64,000 nucleotides of DNA from Reticulascus tulasneorum. Lineage: Eukaryota > Ascomycota > Sordariomycetes > Glomerellales > Reticulascaceae. Position 1 is the first letter of the stretch, and each line of letters opens with the position of its first letter. Below the pieces are notes generated by a model. That model had not been told where the DNA came from. It worked only from the letters and a program-made list of their open reading frames with translations, and did not search any database. Both the position numbers and the translations under genes were made by a program. Location: the NCBI GenBank assembly GCA_001557505.1, contig LSAX01000004.1, forward strand, positions 3,286,001 through 3,350,000. Direction: 5' to 3'. This document shows, piece after piece, positions 11,928 to 22,597 of the stretch.

Positions 11928-13736
11928 CTATATCTCCAAGATTACCATACTCGCCGACATCGCCGGAAGCGCCGACATCTGCCCAACATGGAGCTTGTAC
12001 CCCAGAACCTGCCATGATGACTCCCCCCATACGGTCTGACTCAACCCTTGTGGTCTTACTGAGTTGGGAAATGAGATTGAGATGGGCCCATCAATGTCAA
12101 CGTATCCTCCATTGACGATGGAGACTAAAATGTGACTGCCCACGCTCCAGAAAGCTACGTCTAGGATTTCTAGCCCCGGTACTACGATTCGGGTCGCCTT
12201 ACCACAGACGATAAATTCTACCACCGGTGAGTTGGTCACGACCTTCGCGAACTTCCCGTGGATGCTAGCTAGATCGTCGCTGGTCGGCCAAACCCATGAG
12301 ATGATGGCTTTGGCGTCGTGGTTGAAGCCCAGTGCGTTCATGACGACCTCTTCATCGACGGTCGGGTCTCGGAGCCAGTAGTTCTCGCCGTGGAAGCTTT
12401 GTGGGTTGTGCCCTTTGGTTTTCGGCCATAATCCCTCCCATTTCTCATACCTTGTGAGGTCATCCAGGCGATTTGGAACATCTTGCACGTTGCCCTGGCA
12501 GTTATCGCAGCCGCAATCACCGTGGGTGATATTGCATTCGGTCCCCCACTTTGAGAAGGTCGAGTTGATACCGATGGGGTAGGCGTCCTCCATGATAAAA
12601 TCTGCGCCGGCTGTGTACTCTTTAAAATAGTAGTCTTGGCAATTTAGAGTTACCGACACTGGATGATAGGGGTCTATCGTGCGGATGAGGTCTCGAGAGA
12701 GGACGGTGGCGTTGAAAGGGTCCTGCCACCCATCTGGTCTTCAACTTGTTAACACGCACGGCCAGGGGGCAGTCCTACTGCAGGAAAGTGACTTACTCAT
12801 CGGAGCCCCAGTATGAGAACAGTGCATCAAAGTCCTTGATTGCAGTAACCTGATCGCGAACTGCCGTCAGATTCTTATAGTATGCTCTAAGATCGTACAT
12901 GAATTTGAGATCGATCTGGTCCATGTACTCAAATGCAGGCCGAGAGTCCCAAATTGTTGTTAAAGGGACGATACCATTCAAGCCAAGGTCATGATAAGCT
13001 TGGACCCTGCTCAAAGAGTCATTGCCCCTGAGGAAACCATCGTATGATGCATAGAAGCCGTACGACAGCAATGGTTGGAATGTGCCATTGGTTGAAGGAT
13101 TACGGAACATCAAGCCCCCATTGAGGTTGTCAAGTTTCGCTACACTGCCTGTCTGCTTCTCAGGCAGGTACCACAGCTCGCTGGTCACGGTAATTGACGG
13201 TTCTCCGGTCTCCGCGGCGCCGAAGAACACAACATCATACGGCTCTAGACTCGGCTCCAGCCTCGACAAATCGAATGAGAACACATTTCCCGTTGTGTTG
13301 ACGGCGACCGAGTTCTCCACCAAAATGTCGTTGTTCGAGACGAGATTAATGTTAAACCAGATTTTCGGGGCCGTCTCAGGAGCGGTGATGTTTGGCCACG
13401 GCTCACCATACCACTTGGATATTTCGGCATTGACAACAAACTCTCCTTTGGACTCGCCTTCCAGATAGATACTGTATCGTGGCTTAAACTGAACATACAA
13501 TGCTGGTTCTGGAAGCACTGGCGGCTCAACTGTCTGGCCGCCCGGATCGAAATTTGGATATCTGACGAGTCTGAATATCGGCATTTTTCAATCATCATGG
13601 GAGCTACTCACCCAGCTTCATACACTTTACCACACCATCGAGGCCATTCTGGATGATTACCCGTCTGCTGAGCAGCCACTAATCCAATAACCCACCACGA
13701 CGCGGCGACCAACCTCACGAAGAATTTTGGCCACAT
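11928..13736 (-). CDS. Secreted glycoside-hydrolase-like protein
   Basis: Three minus-strand exons (13736-13612, 13570-12797, 12738-11928) give 569 residues. The first exon encodes a leader starting MWPKFFVRLVAASWWVIGLV followed by a short cysteine-containing segment, so export is likely. The central part shows a barrel-like pattern with segments such as GFYASYDGFL, LGLNGIVPLTTIWD and FSYWGSDEPDGW. HGENYW follows later, and the glutamates in SDEP and HGEN are candidate catalytic acids. Several NxT/S sequons fit a secreted glycoprotein. I recognise it as similar to fungal proteins annotated as having a glycoside hydrolase catalytic core, but I cannot assign a GH family number or substrate. The C-terminal 130 residues look like a beta-sandwich. 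Confidence 0.68.
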
Positions 13737-16054
13737 GGCTATGAGGGTCGAGGACCGTGATGCATGACGGAGGGAGCCATTCGAGTACGCGGGGATACGG
13801 AGGTAACTAAATCAGGCAAATGGTATTCACCGATGCTATGATAGTGTCTCACGTTATCATAACGATCGACAACAATGCACGTTCCACGCAGCAAATGCAC
13901 ACCTTCCATACTACGTTGCACTCTAATCCGGGAAATTAACGGAACTTATTCTACCAGACACACGGCAGCAGGTAAGCGATCTGCCGAAGTCTGTGGGGTC
14001 ATTCCTTAATCGAGCCATGTTTGTCTTTTTTTCTTTCTACTCACAACGGGCGACTAAGAGTTTTGCGGCCGCAGGAGTCTCAATCGTGTTGATAAACTGG
14101 AGAGCCTATCAATCAACCATCAAGCAAGTATTCACTGACCATGTCGAGAGCTTCGCAAACGTCTGCTGAAGCCCTATTTGTCTCGTGGGAAGAAGATCAA
14201 ATGAAATCTACCCCACATCCGGATCAATTTCCTGGCCTGCCTTCTTCCAAATACCCGCTATTACGGTGGATCAGGACAGGTGGATTATCGTATCACTCGA
14301 GACATAAACGCATTAACGCCATGTTTGGAGATTTGCATAGTTCAAGTAGTGCTGGCCCTGCAGCATAAATTTGAGACACAACATACAGTGCCTTCAGAGC
14401 CCGGTTGAGTAAAGGATGAGGATGTTAGTTGGAAGAAGTGGCACACATAATATGTATTCAATCGGAAATGTATGATATCTAGCGGCAATGGTGAGTCACG
14501 AAGTAACTCTAAGTTTTGGAACATGAATTCAAACTCAGATGGCATGCACTTTCTCCCGTCCTGGATTGTGTTTGTCTGGGTATTCGCGGAAGACATATCC
14601 AGTGCTGTGACTAAGCGGCAGGTCAGGACTCGGTATACTGCTGCTTCAGACGGGCCCGACAAATATTCAAACGGGATGCATTCTTCAGATCCACGTCCTG
14701 ATAACCCCGATATATTCCACACTTCAGGCCCGAGTGCGACATAGTTAAGATAATCGCAGAGACTAGGTGTCCGAGTATGTTGATCATTAATCAAGCCTAA
14801 ATGACTTATAGTCAACACCGACGCAAGCCAGTTCTAAAACCATTGTCACTGGACTTTGAACAGATGATGTGACAAAGGGTATTAGATAGAATAAGAGCCT
14901 CCTCAGTCATTGACAATTCTCCAAGTGTACTAGCCAAGATGGGGCTTTACAGGTTGAGTTTCACCTAGAGCCTTGCGGGGGGAGAATCTGTAGGACAAAA
15001 TGCAATCCTGGAAGAGTTTCTATCAAAAAAGGATTAAAATCCCGGCCCGCTACCGGTTTTCAGGTCCAGTACAATCAATATCGAATGAGGCGTAGCAGGT
15101 GATATAGTCCGAGCGGTACAAGTACCTTCGCAACTGGGTCAGCTTCGATCATAAATCTTTGCATTCTGGTTACTCGTATGACTGAAACTTTTCTTCGGTT
15201 CTGTTGGCTGCTCTACTCTTGAATGACCTGTGGCAGCCCCTTTTCGAAAAATTTATATGTCAAGCATCTCGAACATAAGTCCCAGGCAGCGTGACAGTGT
15301 TTACCATATCATTCACCAAGCATGGGAAGATCAACCGTGCTGGAACAAATCCTCCGATCTGCAGTGGCTGGCGATCTTTGGATTGGATTTGCTGGGGGCA
15401 ACATGTTTCAGGCTGGGGAGGGCAAGGTCTACCATATAGTTTGCGAAACAATTATGGTCGTAGTCGCCGCGTATTCATGATATCAATTCCTCTTGAGGGA
15501 AATTTTAAAGACGGCACAGTTTGGGATGTTATGTGAACACCAGCCCTTATCGGATTTGCGCAAACGCATCCGATCATACGCTGGCTAGCCTCAGTAACTT
15601 CGCGTGGAGGCACAGCCCTCAAGTTGGTTTCATTTTAAACTCGAAGTTGCTTGGCCTTCGAATTATTACGTCATAAAAGCTGTAAACCACCAGGATGTAG
15701 GTTGCGTTTTGAGCTATCCCTAGAACCCTTATCTGCCGATCCACCATAAATCATACCCTGGAATACCAGGCTGGCCTTCCTTCACAAAAGTCCAGACCGC
15801 TGAGTGTTTGGGACAAGATCCTTCAAGTCCACAACGTCGTGTCGCCTATAAACTCTGGCAGTATGGCCTCGCCGCATGAGGTGGACTGTTCGACCTTGAG
15901 CCTTGGCGACTCTCAAGAAGCATAAGAGAACGGTGCTGCCACCCTCTCAGAAAATCGGAACCGACATCACAACAGAAGCATAAAACATCGGAACCTGCTT
16001 TCCATCTGCTTTACCCCTTCAAATATATCGCCTACACCGTAATTAGGGCTCAAG
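13737..16054. other. Long intergenic region with only weak ORFs
   Basis: A 75-codon frame with a reasonable ATG context (14141-14368 plus) lies here, as does a 158-codon minus-strand frame without ATG (14342-14818). Neither has a recognisable domain. Around 15220-15540 several frames overlap and could be remnants of a small exon, but no consistent gene could be chained. The right end is the promoter side of the small peptide gene. Confidence 0.45.
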
Positions 16055-16282
16055 ATGCGTTTCTCAATTCTTGCCGCCACTCTCTTTGTAGCTCTGGCAG
16101 CTGCTACTCCCATTGCTAGCCCTAAACCTCAAAACTGCTTCCCATCATACTGTGTACGTGGACTCGATCTGCGATCCCCTTTTCTGAATACCAACTAACA
16201 TAAACCACAGAGTTGTAATGAAAGCAGCTGTAGCGGACCTCGGTGCTGCGCCAACGGATCGTGCCCGAACGCAGACTGCTGA
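16055..16282 (+). CDS. Small secreted eight-cysteine peptide (effector or defensin-like candidate)
   Basis: Two short exons (16055-16153 and 16211-16282), separated by a 57-bp GT-AG intron, encode only 56 residues. The first about 18 residues (MRFSILAATLFVALAAAT) form a clear signal peptide. The remaining 38 residues contain eight cysteines at positions 28, 33, 35, 40, 45, 46, 51 and 56, including one CC pair. That is an even number, suitable for four disulfides, and the last codon before the stop is Cys. The spacing C-x4-C-x-C-x4-C-x4-CC-x4-C-x4-C suggests a compact knot-like fold. I do not know a matching family by name. Possible roles are an apoplastic effector or antimicrobial peptide; both are inference. 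The frame is too short for ordinary ORF scans, but the phase and the regular cysteine pattern make chance unlikely. Confidence 0.72.
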
Positions 16283-16842
16283 TCTGATCACGTCGGAATG
16301 AAGGGTGAGATAACCAGATTTAGAATGACTGCCTAGCTTGAAAATTCAAAGCTAATTCTCAAATAGATGACTGACTTCGAAATAGGCACAGGTGGATATG
16401 GAACTGCAGCAGCAGTTTTTGGCATTTGGTGTTCTCCTACTCAAACTACAATGGTTGCTTCCGAGGGATTCAAATACTTGACGATTGTCCTCCAGCGTAG
16501 TTAGATAGTCAATCCGCGGAGTTGAAACCGTTATGACCGAGGACCCAGATGCGAATGACATGTTTGTGGTGCCCGTATGATTGGTTGGACGCCCGTATGA
16601 TTGGTTGGACTGTTTACCTCTGCGACCGCATGACCCGACTTGCCGTCGTTCGACAACACGTGCTCAAATAGCATTTAATAATACACCACGGCACAACGAT
16701 AGCACAGGAACTACGTTAATTCCGCTAAGATTCATCCTCGACGTTACTTCGTAATTCAAAACTATATTAACAATCATATGAACTCGTCAAGCTTCATCAA
16801 TGCTCTACCATCGCCTAGAGCCCAGAATCTTTGCTAATCTCC
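16283..16842. other. Intergenic with a 20-bp tandem duplication
   Basis: Convergent spacer between the small peptide gene and the next minus-strand monooxygenase. The only notable element is the perfect duplication at 16571-16610. Confidence 0.6.
16571..16610 (+). repeat. Perfect 20-bp tandem duplication
   Basis: The 20-mer GCCCGTATGATTGGTTGGAC occurs twice head to tail (16571-16590 and 16591-16610) with no mismatch, in otherwise unremarkable non-coding DNA. This looks like a recent slippage or end-joining duplication. Confidence 0.95.
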
Positions 16843-18651
16843 TCAATTCCCACATTTCTGTAACCATTCCTGTACGAGCCCTTGGTAGTCCCGATGTGTA
16901 TAAGGTTCGAATAACTCCCTTAATATCCCCCCCTTACGACTCGTCGGTAAGCCCAAATCATTCAACAGAACATCCCAATACGGTAGCTGATCGAATACTA
17001 AGTCTGGATAAAATCTCCCATGACCATACGGAGCCCGATGTTGTGTAAAACGTTGCTGAAGGGCCGTTTCTGTAAAGACTGTATCCAGCGAGACGTCCCG
17101 CTCGAGAGAGGGGAGTTCGCCATTAAGGTATGCCAGCGCCCATAGACATTGTATTTCAAGCCGCAGCTGGTTGGCGAGGTTGCTAAACATGCCGATGAAT
17201 ACCAGTGATCGATCCCCTGCCGCTGCTAAACCTGGCGGCGCAATGCCTCGATAAAGACGCCATGGCGTGTATGGAACTTCTCCCGCCATGCCGGGATTGA
17301 AGGGCCTTGGGATCGATGATTGTGGGGTTTGAAAAGGGCCAGAAAGCAGACGCGGGAACCGAGTGCCGATTGCAACATCCGCCTTGGAGTCCAATTCAGA
17401 CCAGAACGACTTCTGGTCCCGACCTAAGTCAGTGGTCGGGATTCCCAGGTCAGCATGCAACTCTTTGGGCTCGAAGTTGACTGTTGGTTTTGCCGAAAAC
17501 CCCGTGGCCGCAACCAAAGCATCAACCTGTAGGGTCGTTCCATTGGCAAGATGAATGCTATGTGCTGACAGATGCGAGATGTCCTCCCGGTGAATTCGGA
17601 CCTGACCATTTCGGATGAAGGAGAAGAAATCTTTCTCGAAACTGAGTACGCCCGACGCCGTTCCGTACCTATGCAGGGAGTTAATTTCATTACGTCGGTA
17701 GTAGGGCGGGATGGGCTTTTACCAGAAGGGGTTCTGCTCAGGATGAAGCACTCCGAACCGCTCATCTGTTCGGTAGCCAATGTCATTAATGGTATCGGCC
17801 TTTATGAGCTCCCAAAAGTTGCTCGATATCTTCTTTCCCAGCCAAGTTTCATGAAGGAACCTCCTCAACCATCCCACTCCGGAGAAGTCTGGAAACACAC
17901 ATGGCGACATGAAAGAGAGAATTCGCCTAGTCACCAGCCTCTCACGCCATGCTCTGAAGGGTCCTAGATTGGTATGGGGCGGGAACACCCACACAGGTCC
18001 TCTCCCCGACCGGCGGATGATCCAGTCGACCTTGTGTCCTGTTGTGACAGCCAAGTAGACGGCATCATAGGCAGATTTGCTGCCCCCAATTATCCCAACT
18101 GTCTGAATGTCTGGGCTGCTCAAGAACAAATCTGCTTTCGGACCAAGCTCGGAGGAGTGCAACATTGGTGCTTCAAATTCGTCGGCTCCCTCAAGATCGG
18201 GCATATGCGGAACGCTGAGAACACCGGTTGCGATTACAAGCTTATTGCATTTCAGGACCTGCGTTTTCCCCATTGAGCCGACTTCGACTTCCCATCCACC
18301 ACCATCTTCTCGGCGCTTGACCTTTTCCACCGTCGTGTTGAACTTGATCCTGCCAACGAGACCAAAGTGCTCGGCATACGCAGAGAAGTAAGCATGCATG
18401 ACCTCGCCAGTCATGTGCTCTCCTTCGTGGACACCGAATCTTGAGTCCATTGGGAAATCCGTGAAATCCAGCGCACCGAACAAATTGTTCGTCTTCAACG
18501 TCGGGTAGAGCAGTTCTTTGGACCAAACCCCTCCCAAAGAAGCATGTGCATCCACCAGCTGAAGATCAACATCGGGGTTATGCTGCAGGAAAGTCTTTGC
18601 GGCGCAAAGGCCGCTTGGGCCTGCCCCTACAATAAGAACGTCGATTCCCAT
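16843..18651 (-). CDS. FAD-dependent monooxygenase, FMO-like
   Basis: Two minus-strand exons (18651-17723 and 17668-16843), with a 54-bp intron, give 584 residues. The start was set at the ATG directly before the FAD motif (VLIVGAGPSG at residues 5-14); an upstream in-frame extension lacks conserved features. FMO-type landmarks follow: an FEAPMLHSSELG segment resembling the FxGxxxH motif, then GIIGGSKSAYDA as the second dinucleotide site. The second exon has LVAATGFSAKP. Such flavoproteins use NADPH and O2 to hydroxylate small molecules at heteroatoms or carbon. The substrate cannot be told. It is transcribed away from the HET gene to its right. Confidence 0.87.
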
Positions 18652-19700
18652 GATCGCGATGCTTCGTGTCGTCTTCACCAAGAAGCAGCAGACGTTCAAC
18701 AAGAATGGGCGCCATGACCACGATCGGGAGATCACGTCTTTTAGAGTCAAGGACTCGACTTCCCGTCTGGCAACAGTCGGCCGCCCGCCTGAGGGCATCC
18801 TTCGTACTATTCTATTCTTGGCGGTAGCGTGGTGAGGCGCAAGCTGGCTCCGAGTTTATCTGCTAATACGCATACGACACATACCTACATCAGCTGACTG
18901 TATCCACCCTAACGCAGCGAATCCTGACAGAGAGCGGGAGCCAGGAGATAAGGCAATATTGTCATTGGCACCCTCGTTTCCAGCGTCCATTAAGATGACT
19001 TTGGCTCTTTCAACAAGGAACGAATGTGCATCCATTACCGCCATGCTCGGCAGGCCCGTGCTAATTGGCGCGATTTAGTGTTTTCTCTTAGCCGAGAGGT
19101 CAACTTAAAAGTCAGAACAACTTTGAGTCGAGCACAGAAAGGGCCTGAAATGCCGTGATGTAATCTCATGGGATGAATGAGATCATTGCGGTCAAATCCC
19201 CCTCCTCAGAAAAGTACGAGGAGCCAACACACACACACACCAGGTCCAAAACTACAGCAATGCCCCGCAGCTGAAACCCCCACGACAATCCTCCATCTAA
19301 CAAGCCCCCCAAAGATGTGCGCTGTCAATGAACCAAGCTTTCGATTTTCGCGTTGCTAAATCTAGATCTGAAATCTTGTGAAAAATGACGTCGGCATTCG
19401 ACCAAACTGGGGCGTGATATAGACCATTCTTGACCCTGTTCACGGATCCTCGAGTGCAACCAGGCAACATCTAGCCCAAGGTCAAACTTTAGGTTAGATA
19501 AATTCGTTTCGCTAATCAGGACCGAATGTTAAAGGCTTAAATGGAGTTTCCCACTGCAGCTGTATCCAGATGGGGCCAGCTGTCAGCAATGGAGGTTGTC
19601 CATTGCCCCATCCATCCATCCTCAAGTGATAGTGTTGCCCACGAGAACCTCTTACTGCCCCCGCTTTGATTGTCCTGTAGGTGCGGTTATCCCACCCATA
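18652..19700. other. Divergent intergenic region
   Basis: The 5' ends of the monooxygenase (minus) and HET gene (plus) face each other across about 1 kb. Frames continuing upstream of both chosen starts exist but are not conserved in appearance. A short CA repeat lies around 19227-19240. Confidence 0.55.
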
Positions 19701-22208
19701 ATGGATATTTCTCTTGCAAGACGCATTCGTGAACTCAATGAGTCAATAGATCCTGGCTCTTGGGCTACGGATGAAGAGCTCGAGGCAGAGTTGATGAAAC
19801 GTCTAACTTTCACGGAGCAGCAAACGGCACGGCGATGCTTTGTCAGAGGTTCAACTGTGAACTCGCATAGCACCATTCCTGCCGACACACCATACCCATC
19901 AAAGAAGGGTAGATACGATGAAGCCTCTATTGATCCTACCAAAGAAGCAGGCTTCAACTTTTGCACAGTCTGCGCGGAATTCAGTCCTACCAATGCCCTT
20001 CAACTTTCACATGCCCGTGGCCCTACGTGTAACACACGAAGCAACAACGCTCTTGTCAGCTATGATGGTTCATGTCAAATCATGGCTAAGCTTCCGGATA
20101 TAAAGGCGGCTCAGCAAAACCTCAAGTGTCGGTCGTGCAGTGCATTGATCGTTGGCATTAACAGATTGTATAATGCAAGCGACCTCGACGTCAACTATGT
20201 GAGCAATGACATCAGTTATGAGGACGAAGATATCGAAGCCACTATCATATTTAAGACAAACCACGTACTAAGGCTCTATCTGAGTAGAAGATCAACCGGA
20301 AAGACGGTTGAGTCGTCTGGGATGAGCTTTTTTGCTTTGCCAATTCTCGAGTTTTATACCACCGGGTAAGTGCTTAGATCAGACAAAGCTGTTAGCAAAG
20401 CAGCTGCTAATTGAAACCCAAATAAAGGAAAGGCCAAGTTGTTCCCCTCAATTGGATCAGACATGACAAAGGTTTACCCCGAGCATCCGGACAAGAATAT
20501 TCCGGGAGGGACGGCTCAGTATGTAGGCTTGACAACCTATCCTAGCAAAGCAACCTTCGAATCAATTAAAGGTTGGATCAGCGAATGCTCTCAAAAACAC
20601 CCAGCTTGTGCGAAAGCACGTCAAGCACATGGACAATATGTTCCAACACGGGTGCTCGACGTCGGCATTTACGACAACGATCCTGTAATATTGCAAATGA
20701 CAAAGGGCTTGCAGGTGGTCCAGTACATGGCCTTGAGTCACTGCTGGGGTCCTAAGGGCAGTACAGCAATTCCAGAGTGTACCAGGACCAACATATCGGA
20801 ATACCAGAGAGGTGTGTCAATGGCAGAACTGCCGAAAACATTTCAAGATGCTGTTACACTCACTCGTCTTTTTAACATTCGCTACTTGTGGATCGACTCT
20901 ATTTGCATCATTCAAGACTCGCCAGCCGATTGGAGCATCGAGTGCGAGCAGATGGCCTCGATATATCAAGGCGCAGTTCTAGTAATCTCTGCAACGGCAT
21001 CATGGGAGAGCGCAGGTGGCTGTTTTCATGAGAGTCTCCGAGTCGTTGAGTGGGAACTCCCAAACGAAGACGGCGAGCTGGCTATTTTGTGCATTCGACA
21101 AGCGCACGATCACTCAGCGTTTGGAGGGGAAAAAGGATCCAGGGCAATTCCGAGGACCGGGGAGCCATATCGGTCCGAATTTCCTAGCTTGCCGGCACCT
21201 GTGTTTCAAAGAGCCTGGTGCTATCAGGAACGGCTGCTTGGGTGCAGAGTAGTTCACTTTGCAGATACAGAACTAGTCTTTGAGTGTCTTACAGCAGTCA
21301 ACTGCGAATGTGGAGCCTTGAAAAATTGGCAAAATGAGGAGCTTCGCGTCGCTAGGCAGCTCCTAGCCGGAGTACCAGTGGCGGATAGTGATGCTAGTGT
21401 ACCACTGCCAGGGCTGCCAACCTACACATCTTCACCACCGCCTTTAACCTATTGGCTAGACATTGTACAATCATATAGCGGGAAACAACTAACTGTTGAT
21501 TCTGACAAGCTCCCGGCCATTTCCGGTCTAGCTAGGCGCATGCAACTCCTCGGAATGGGTAGTTATTATGCTGGAATCTTCGAGTTCGGAACTCTCTATA
21601 GTCTTCTGTGGAGTCTATCAAGCCCCGAAAAAGACACACGCCCTGATTCCTACACTGCCCCATCCTGGTCATGGGCATCGGTGAAAGGGGCAGTTGCTTT
21701 CCTCGCTCCAGAGCATGGATTTCTTGGATTCCAAGAACATGAATACTGCGCTAGGGTGCTTGAGATTCAATGCATCCCCGAGAGTACAAAAAACCCCTTG
21801 GGCCAAGTCAAGTCAGGCTTCCTTAGACTTGAGGGATATATGGCCTCTGGCATATTAATAGCCAGAGAAAACGAGTACAGCATCAGCTTCCTGTGGCATG
21901 GGCTAGAATATGTCTTTCAGAAGGACAAATTCCCACTACATCTCCGCTATTCAGCGGACTGTCATAAAGAATCGTCCAAGCTGGTGGTTGCTGGAAAGAC
22001 CCTGAGTTGCATATGGTTCTGTTCTAGTGGATCCAACCAGGACACTCAAGAAATGGGATTTCTCTTCGGATTTGTTCTGGAGAAGGTTAGAGGTCCAAAT
22101 GCCTGGAGACGAGTTGGGTTGTGTACGACGGTCGAGATTAAAACGTTTCCGGCGGACTCAGATCCTCGGCCAAGGACAACTGAATGGCAAGTTGTCGATA
22201 TCAAATAA
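19701..22208 (+). CDS. HET-domain protein, frame broken by one base at intron 1
   Basis: The ATG at 19701 begins MDISLARRIRELNESIDP and is the first in-frame ATG. The N-terminal part has a CTVC and CRSC pair. The second part (to 22208) contains a classic heterokaryon-incompatibility domain: VQYMALSHCWG, then RYLWIDSICIIQDSPADW and QMASIYQGAVLVISATAS. HET domains trigger cell death on allorecognition. Between the parts a normal-looking intron (GTAAGT at 20366, AAG acceptor ending at 20427, 62 bp) is expected. Joining exon 19701-20365 to 20428-22208 gives 2446 coding bases, one more than a multiple of three, so the frame is lost. One extra G in the GGG at 20364-20366 would explain this. It may be a decayed allele, a sequence error or unusual splicing. 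Confidence 0.78.
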
Positions 22209-22597
22209 GTGTACTAGCTTAAGCGTGTTAGCAGTCGGCATTGGAATAGATTTTAATTGTGAATTATTAGAGGCAAGTTTTGAGGTAGTAGCGAGTCCCT
22301 CACCCTGACTGAAGCTGTATGTAACAGTCAACTCTGAATACTAATAAGATCAGAATGGTCCCAATGTCTGAATAGCCTAGTAAGTCCGAAGAGCTGTAAC
22401 ATCTCTTTAGCAAGCTTCATACCCGATTAGTACGGTATCCGAGCCGCACTAAACACCACACAGCCAGCCCTGTACATGCTGACAAGGTCTCAATGCGCAG
22501 CAACGGCTTTGCTATGCTATTGCATTGAAATATGAGCCTCAGTCAGTAGTCTAAGCAAATTCATCGATTGCGTAGAGGCCGACCACCTATCATCCCG
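22209..22597. other. Convergent spacer
   Basis: The 3' sides of the HET gene and the MFS gene face each other here. No gene is seen. Confidence 0.6.

Noticed and set aside
14342..14818. 158-codon minus-strand frame with protein-like composition
   Set aside because: It begins with a non-ATG codon, has no recognisable motif and cannot be chained to other exons. It may be a relic but cannot be supported.
18652..18798. 49-residue N-terminal extension of the flavin monooxygenase
   Set aside because: The FAD motif normally lies within the first few residues, and the extension shows no conserved feature. The ATG at 18651 fits better.
20366..20395. A 30-bp intron that would keep the HET frame
   Set aside because: Too short for splicing, and a TGA at 20412 follows in the resulting frame.
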